Shown here piece by piece: positions 6,793 to 9,929 of a stretch of DNA of 9,929 nucleotides (position 1 is the stretch's first letter; each line of letters starts with the position of its first letter). The stretch is from JABDPF01 sp036351055 (GTDB lineage: Bacteria; Pseudomonadota; Gammaproteobacteria; Xanthomonadales; SZUA-36). The position numbers and the translations under genes were made by a program. The notes below the pieces were generated by a model that searched no databases, had not been told where the DNA came from, and was given only the letters and a program-made list of their open reading frames with translations. Location of the stretch: the NCBI GenBank assembly GCA_036351055.1, contig JAZBOH010000116.1, positions 1-9,929 on the forward strand, given 5' to 3'.

Positions 6793-6804
6793 CCGCTATA
6801 GCGG
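6793..6804. promoter_or_regulatory. Perfect 12-bp palindrome in the spacer before the hydrolase gene
   Basis: CCGCTATAGCGG is a perfect inverted repeat with no loop, 55 nt upstream of the hydrolase start. It could be an operator for a dimeric regulator; no second copy or clear promoter overlaps it. Elsewhere the 129-nt gap (6731-6859) shows nothing else that I can support. Confidence 0.25.
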
Positions 6805-6859
6805 CACGGCGCCTTACGCTGAAGATTATCAGGTTTTCAGAACCTCGCATGGTTTGAGA

Positions 6860-7900
6860 ATGCACGCCGATACACTGCATGGGTATTATAAATTGGTCTG
6901 GATAGGCCTTCTCTCGTCGCTTGTGATGTTGATGGCGTGCTCGGCAATGACTTCATCCGAAGCGGAATTCGAGACCGTATATCGGCAATTCACACAGGCC
7001 TACCAGGACCAGGACTGGGACAAGGCGGTCGAACTCGCTCCACGTCTTGACCATTTACGCCCGGACAGTGCCCGGGTCCAATACAACATTGCCTGTGCCT
7101 GGGCTCAGAAGGGAGATCCTGTTACCGCGTTGGACTGGCTTGAGAAAGCCGCCCAAAGCGGCTTCACCGACACCAAAGCAGCGGAAGCGGATGCCGACCT
7201 CGAGACCTTGCACTCCCTCCCGGGGTGGCCTGTTGTGGTTGGCGCTATTGACGATAACCGGGTACGGCGACAAGCCAGGATCAGCCAGGTATTCGCAACC
7301 CTGCCGCTACCCCTGGCACTGCCCTATGACTGGGACGGGGTCACTCCGTCCCCGCTGATTATCACCTTGCACGGATACGGCGGACGTGCCGATAATTTTC
7401 CGCAGCTATGGCGCCGTGCCGCCTCCAAAAAGGGCGCCATCGTGGTCGCACCCTGGGGACACTCTCCCATCTACAATGGCAGTTCCTGGACCGACCTGTT
7501 TGAAGCCGAGACCATCGTCGAACTGACCATTGAATGGGTCGCTGAACGTTATCCCATCGACAGGCGGCGGATCGTTCTTAGCGGATTTTCACAGGGTGGC
7601 CGAATGTCGTATGCGATCGCTGTCCGCCGCCCCGAACTGTTTGCCGGGGTGATACCCATGGGGTCCGGATACGTGGCGAGCTTCAACAGGCCGCCCCAGG
7701 CAGGTGAGCACAGGCCCCGGTACTATTTCATGGTCGGCGACGATGATCAGAGTGCCAGGCAAAACAGGCAGGCCGCAGCAGACTTTGAAGCAGCCGGATA
7801 CGAGGTCGGTCTGCGTGTCTATCCGAAGTCTGGACACTCCTTTCCAACGGTTGATAGAAACCGCGAATTGACCAGGGCCTTGTCCTTTGTGCTGCCCTGA
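6860..7900 (+). CDS. Probable lipoprotein: TPR-like segment plus alpha/beta hydrolase (esterase/PHB-depolymerase-like)
   Basis: Read from the ATG at 6860 (346 residues); a TTG at 6854 would add two. Residues 12-27 are a hydrophobic segment ending LMAC, a near-consensus lipobox with Cys27 as lipidation site; Ser at +2 favours the outer membrane. Residues about 35-105 form helices with TPR character (FTQAYQDQDWDKAVELAPRL, then YNIACAWAQKGDPVTALDWL). From about 160 comes an alpha/beta hydrolase: LIITLHGYGG (166-175) with the oxyanion strand and loop, the nucleophile elbow GFSQGG (242-247) with Ser244, VGDDD (292-296) giving the acid, and SGHSFP (324-329) with His326. The triad is complete and in the usual order. 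It resembles phospholipase/carboxylesterase and PHB-depolymerase-like esterases, so ester hydrolysis is likely; the substrate is unknown. The ribosome-binding site is poor. dinB begins 16 nt later, suggesting shared transcription. Confidence 0.88.
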   Translation: MHADTLHGYYKLVWIGLLSSLVMLMACSAMTSSEAEFETVYRQFTQAYQDQDWDKAVELAPRLDHLRPDSARVQYNIACAWAQKGDPVTALDWLEKAAQSGFTDTKAAEADADLETLHSLPGWPVVVGAIDDNRVRRQARISQVFATLPLPLALPYDWDGVTPSPLIITLHGYGGRADNFPQLWRRAASKKGAIVVAPWGHSPIYNGSSWTDLFEAETIVELTIEWVAERYPIDRRRIVLSGFSQGGRMSYAIAVRRPELFAGVIPMGSGYVASFNRPPQAGEHRPRYYFMVGDDDQSARQNRQAAADFEAAGYEVGLRVYPKSGHSFPTVDRNRELTRALSFVLP

Positions 7901-7916
7901 GGGACCGAAAACATCA

Positions 7917-9104
7917 GTGCAGCAAGATCAGAGCAGAACCATTCTCCATGTCGACATGGACGCATTTTTTGCCTCGGTGGAGTGCCTGGACAACCCGTCG
8001 CTGGAAGGCAGGCCGGTCATCGTTGGCGGCCTCGGGCCACGTGGCGTTGTCGCCACGGCCAACTACGAAGCGCGAGAATTTGGCGTGCATTCCGCCATGC
8101 CGATGGGGCGGGCGCGCCGCCTGTGCCCGCAGGCTAATTTCATTCGCCCAAGAATAGCCCGTTACAGGGAAATATCAGCCGAAATTTTTTCCATATTTCG
8201 TGATTTCACACCGCTGGTTGAAGGTCTTTCCCTGGACGAAGCATTCCTGGATGTCGCCGCGAGTCTGGCGCTGTTCGGTACGCCAAGGGAAATTGCCGAG
8301 AAAATAAAAAGCCGCATTCACGAAGAGACCGGGCTGACGGCTTCCGTGGGTGTGGCGCACAACAAGTTCCTCGCCAAACTGGCTTCCGATGTAGATAAAC
8401 CCGATGGGCTGTTTGTTGTCGACCCACGGACGGTGCACGAATTTCTCGACCCGATGCCGGTGAAACGCCTGTGGGGAGTCGGCAAGCGTACGGTTCCCAA
8501 ACTGCATCGTATTGGCATCCTGACCGTTGGCCAACTCCGCCATGCCGGCCCGGATGTTCTTATTGACGTGTTTGGTAACCGGACCGGGCATTTCCTGCGC
8601 CTGGCGCGCGGAGAAGACGACAGGAAGGTCGAAGCAATCCGCCCGGACAAGTCGATCAGCAACGAAGTCACTTTTGACATTAACATCAGCGACCGGGACG
8701 AACTGCTGGCCGAGTTGCAGAGGCAGGCTGAGAACGTATCGCGGCGCCTCAGGGCCAGGCAGCTGTTGACCAGAACCGTGGTTGTCAAGATCCGCGATGA
8801 CCGGTTCCGCACCGTGACGCGCAGCAAAAGCCTGGTCGCCCCGAGCAACAATACGTTAACGCTCTACCGGATGGCCCGCGCGCTGTTCGACAGCTGGCGG
8901 GACAGTCATCTGGCCACGCCCGTACGTTTGCTGGGCATGGGCGTTTCCAGCCTGGAGGACCAGCCGGTGTCAGGCCATGCGGAAGGCGACCAGGCGGACA
9001 GTTCCGCCGAAAAGGACATCGACCGGGTGCTTGACCGTATCAACGAACGGTTTGGTGGTGACGGCATCGTGCACGGGCAAACGCTCAAACGGCGAAAACC
9101 CTGA
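7917..9104 (+). CDS. dinB: DNA polymerase IV (Y family)
   Basis: An error-prone translesion polymerase that extends past damaged bases. I place the start at GTG 7917 (395 residues), because GAGGGA (7899-7904) precedes it and homology begins soon after; a TTG at 7887 would overlap the upstream gene. Visible parts: ILHVDMDAFFASVE (9-22) with metal ligand Asp13 and the steric-gate Phe at 17-18; SLDEAFLDV (105-113) with catalytic Asp107 and Glu108; SVGVAHNKFLAKLASD, the palm helix; LWGVGKRTVPKLHRIGI, the thumb helix-hairpin-helix; and a little-finger domain reaching VRLLGMGVSSL. After that, relatives usually carry a QLxLF-type sliding-clamp peptide; here the linker is polar (GHAEGDQADSSAEKD) with no such motif, although the final DRINERFGGDGIVHG helix and strand are present. 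No LexA-type box was seen upstream, and transcription may come from the hydrolase gene. Confidence 0.95.
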   Translation: MQQDQSRTILHVDMDAFFASVECLDNPSLEGRPVIVGGLGPRGVVATANYEAREFGVHSAMPMGRARRLCPQANFIRPRIARYREISAEIFSIFRDFTPLVEGLSLDEAFLDVAASLALFGTPREIAEKIKSRIHEETGLTASVGVAHNKFLAKLASDVDKPDGLFVVDPRTVHEFLDPMPVKRLWGVGKRTVPKLHRIGILTVGQLRHAGPDVLIDVFGNRTGHFLRLARGEDDRKVEAIRPDKSISNEVTFDINISDRDELLAELQRQAENVSRRLRARQLLTRTVVVKIRDDRFRTVTRSKSLVAPSNNTLTLYRMARALFDSWRDSHLATPVRLLGMGVSSLEDQPVSGHAEGDQADSSAEKDIDRVLDRINERFGGDGIVHGQTLKRRKP

Positions 9105-9109
9105 AGGAA

Positions 9110-9139
9110 ACCCCGGGATTGACATGGAATCTCCGGGGT
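9110..9139. terminator. Bidirectional terminator hairpin between dinB and fadD
   Basis: ACCCCGG (9110-9116) pairs with CCGGGGT (9133-9139), and GATT (9117-9120) pairs with AATC (9128-9131) around a 7-nt loop, with one bulged T. The plus strand then reads ATCCCTT and the minus strand TTTCCTT, so both sides have short T-rich tails. It lies 5 nt after the dinB stop and 9 nt beyond the fadD stop, exactly where two converging genes need it. Confidence 0.7.
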
Positions 9140-9148
9140 ATCCCTTGC

Positions 9149-9929
9149 TCAGGACTTGGCGAGTTCCTCGTCACGCAGTTCACGGCGCAGGATCTTGCCG
9201 ACGTTCGACTTGGGCAGTTCGTCGCGGAACTCGATGTGGCGCGGGCGCTTGTAGCCGGTCAATTCTTCCTTGCAGAACGCGCGGAGTTCCTCCTCGGTAA
9301 GAGAGGGGTCGCGCTTGACGACAAACAGCTTCACCGCCTCGGTCGACTTCTCGTCGGGCACGCCGATCACGGCTACCTCGAGTACCTTGGGGTGGTGCGC
9401 GACCACGTCTTCGATCTCGTTGGGGAAGACATTGAAACCGGATACCAGGATCATGTCTTTCTTGCGGTCGACGATCTTGAAAAAGCCTTCCGGCGTCATC
9501 ATCGCGATGTCGCCCGTTCTGAGCCAACCGTCTTCGGTCAGGACCTTTGCGGTTTCCTCGGGGCGCTGCCAGTAACCCTTCATGACCTGCGGTCCGCGGA
9601 TGACCAGTTCGCCGGTTTCGCCCTGCGGCAGGAGGTTGCCGTCGTCATCCATGATGCCACCGTCGGTCGACGAGATGGGCAGTCCGATGCAGCCATTGAA
9701 CCCTTCGATGTTCATCGGGTTGATGCAGGCGGCCGGTGACGTCTCGGTCAGGCCATAGGCCTCGACCAGCGGCGAACCGGTGACTTCGCGCCAGCGTTCC
9801 GCAACGGCCCGTTGAACCGCCATCCCGCCGCCCAGCGCAGCCTTGAGTGTGCTGAAATCCAGCTCGGCGAACCCGGGTGTATGCAGCAAGGTGTTGAACA
9901 GCGTATTGACGCCCGGGAAGAAGCTGAAG
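9149..9929 (-). CDS. fadD: Long-chain-fatty-acid--CoA ligase, C-terminal part
   Basis: The window holds the last 259 codons; the frame stays open to base 9929 and the N-terminal part, with the P-loop, lies beyond. The enzyme activates fatty acids to acyl-CoA through an acyl-adenylate, at the inner face of the cytoplasmic membrane, for beta-oxidation or lipid synthesis. Visible motifs in order: FFPGVNTLFN with the family's LLHTPGF region, the adenylate-binding YGLTETSP, LRTGDIA with the Asp that binds ribose, the FACS-type signature around FFKIVDRKKDMILVSGFNV with the hinge Asp, and the C-terminal domain ending SNVGKILRREL, whose Lys catalyses adenylation. The close match to proteobacterial FadD in the hinge and tail favours FadD over other acyl- or aryl-CoA ligases, but the missing N-terminal half leaves chain-length preference open. 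The terminator at 9110-9139 follows the stop. Confidence 0.88.
   Translation of the reverse strand, partial: FSFFPGVNTLFNTLLHTPGFAELDFSTLKAALGGGMAVQRAVAERWREVTGSPLVEAYGLTETSPAACINPMNIEGFNGCIGLPISSTDGGIMDDDGNLLPQGETGELVIRGPQVMKGYWQRPEETAKVLTEDGWLRTGDIAMMTPEGFFKIVDRKKDMILVSGFNVFPNEIEDVVAHHPKVLEVAVIGVPDEKSTEAVKLFVVKRDPSLTEEELRAFCKEELTGYKRPRHIEFRDELPKSNVGKILRRELRDEELAKS

Overview
The window reads as chromosomal DNA of a gammaproteobacterium: moderately GC-rich, tightly packed, with a type IV pilus PilZ tail, an MgtE magnesium transporter, a RimK nearly collinear with the E. coli enzyme, DNA polymerase IV and a FadD-type acyl-CoA ligase. I cannot place it below class level. I see no insertion sequence, phage gene, CRISPR array, rRNA or tRNA.

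Layout. 1-117 is the last 38 codons of pilZ (+). 118-388 is a gap holding a weak hairpin and an antisense reading frame that may be a gene remnant. 389-1750 is mgtE (+). 1840-4289 is a three-gene cassette (+): a small retropepsin-like protein of the RimK-associated 'Zn-protease' family, an M14 succinylglutamate desuccinylase/aspartoacylase-like metalloenzyme with a C-terminal lipoyl-like domain, and RimK. A small conserved-looking protein of unknown function (4343-4870, +) follows and may belong to the same transcript. It meets, tail to tail, a class V aminotransferase (4885-6006, -). The 160-bp divergent gap (6007-6166) carries a TATAAT box so close to the next start codon that the mRNA is probably leaderless; that gene (6167-6730, +) encodes a secreted ankyrin-repeat protein. 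6860-7900 (+) encodes a probable lipoprotein combining a TPR-like segment with an alpha/beta hydrolase, followed after 16 nt by dinB (7917-9104, +). A bidirectional hairpin (9110-9139) separates dinB from the 3' part of fadD (9149 to the window end, -).

How the genes fit together. The clearest functional unit is the RimK cassette. RimK adds glutamates to the C-terminus of ribosomal protein S6. The adjacent M14-fold zinc enzyme and retropepsin-like protein look like candidates for trimming or controlling that tag, giving a possible writer/eraser arrangement. The other genes appear to be housekeeping or envelope functions with no obvious link to one another.
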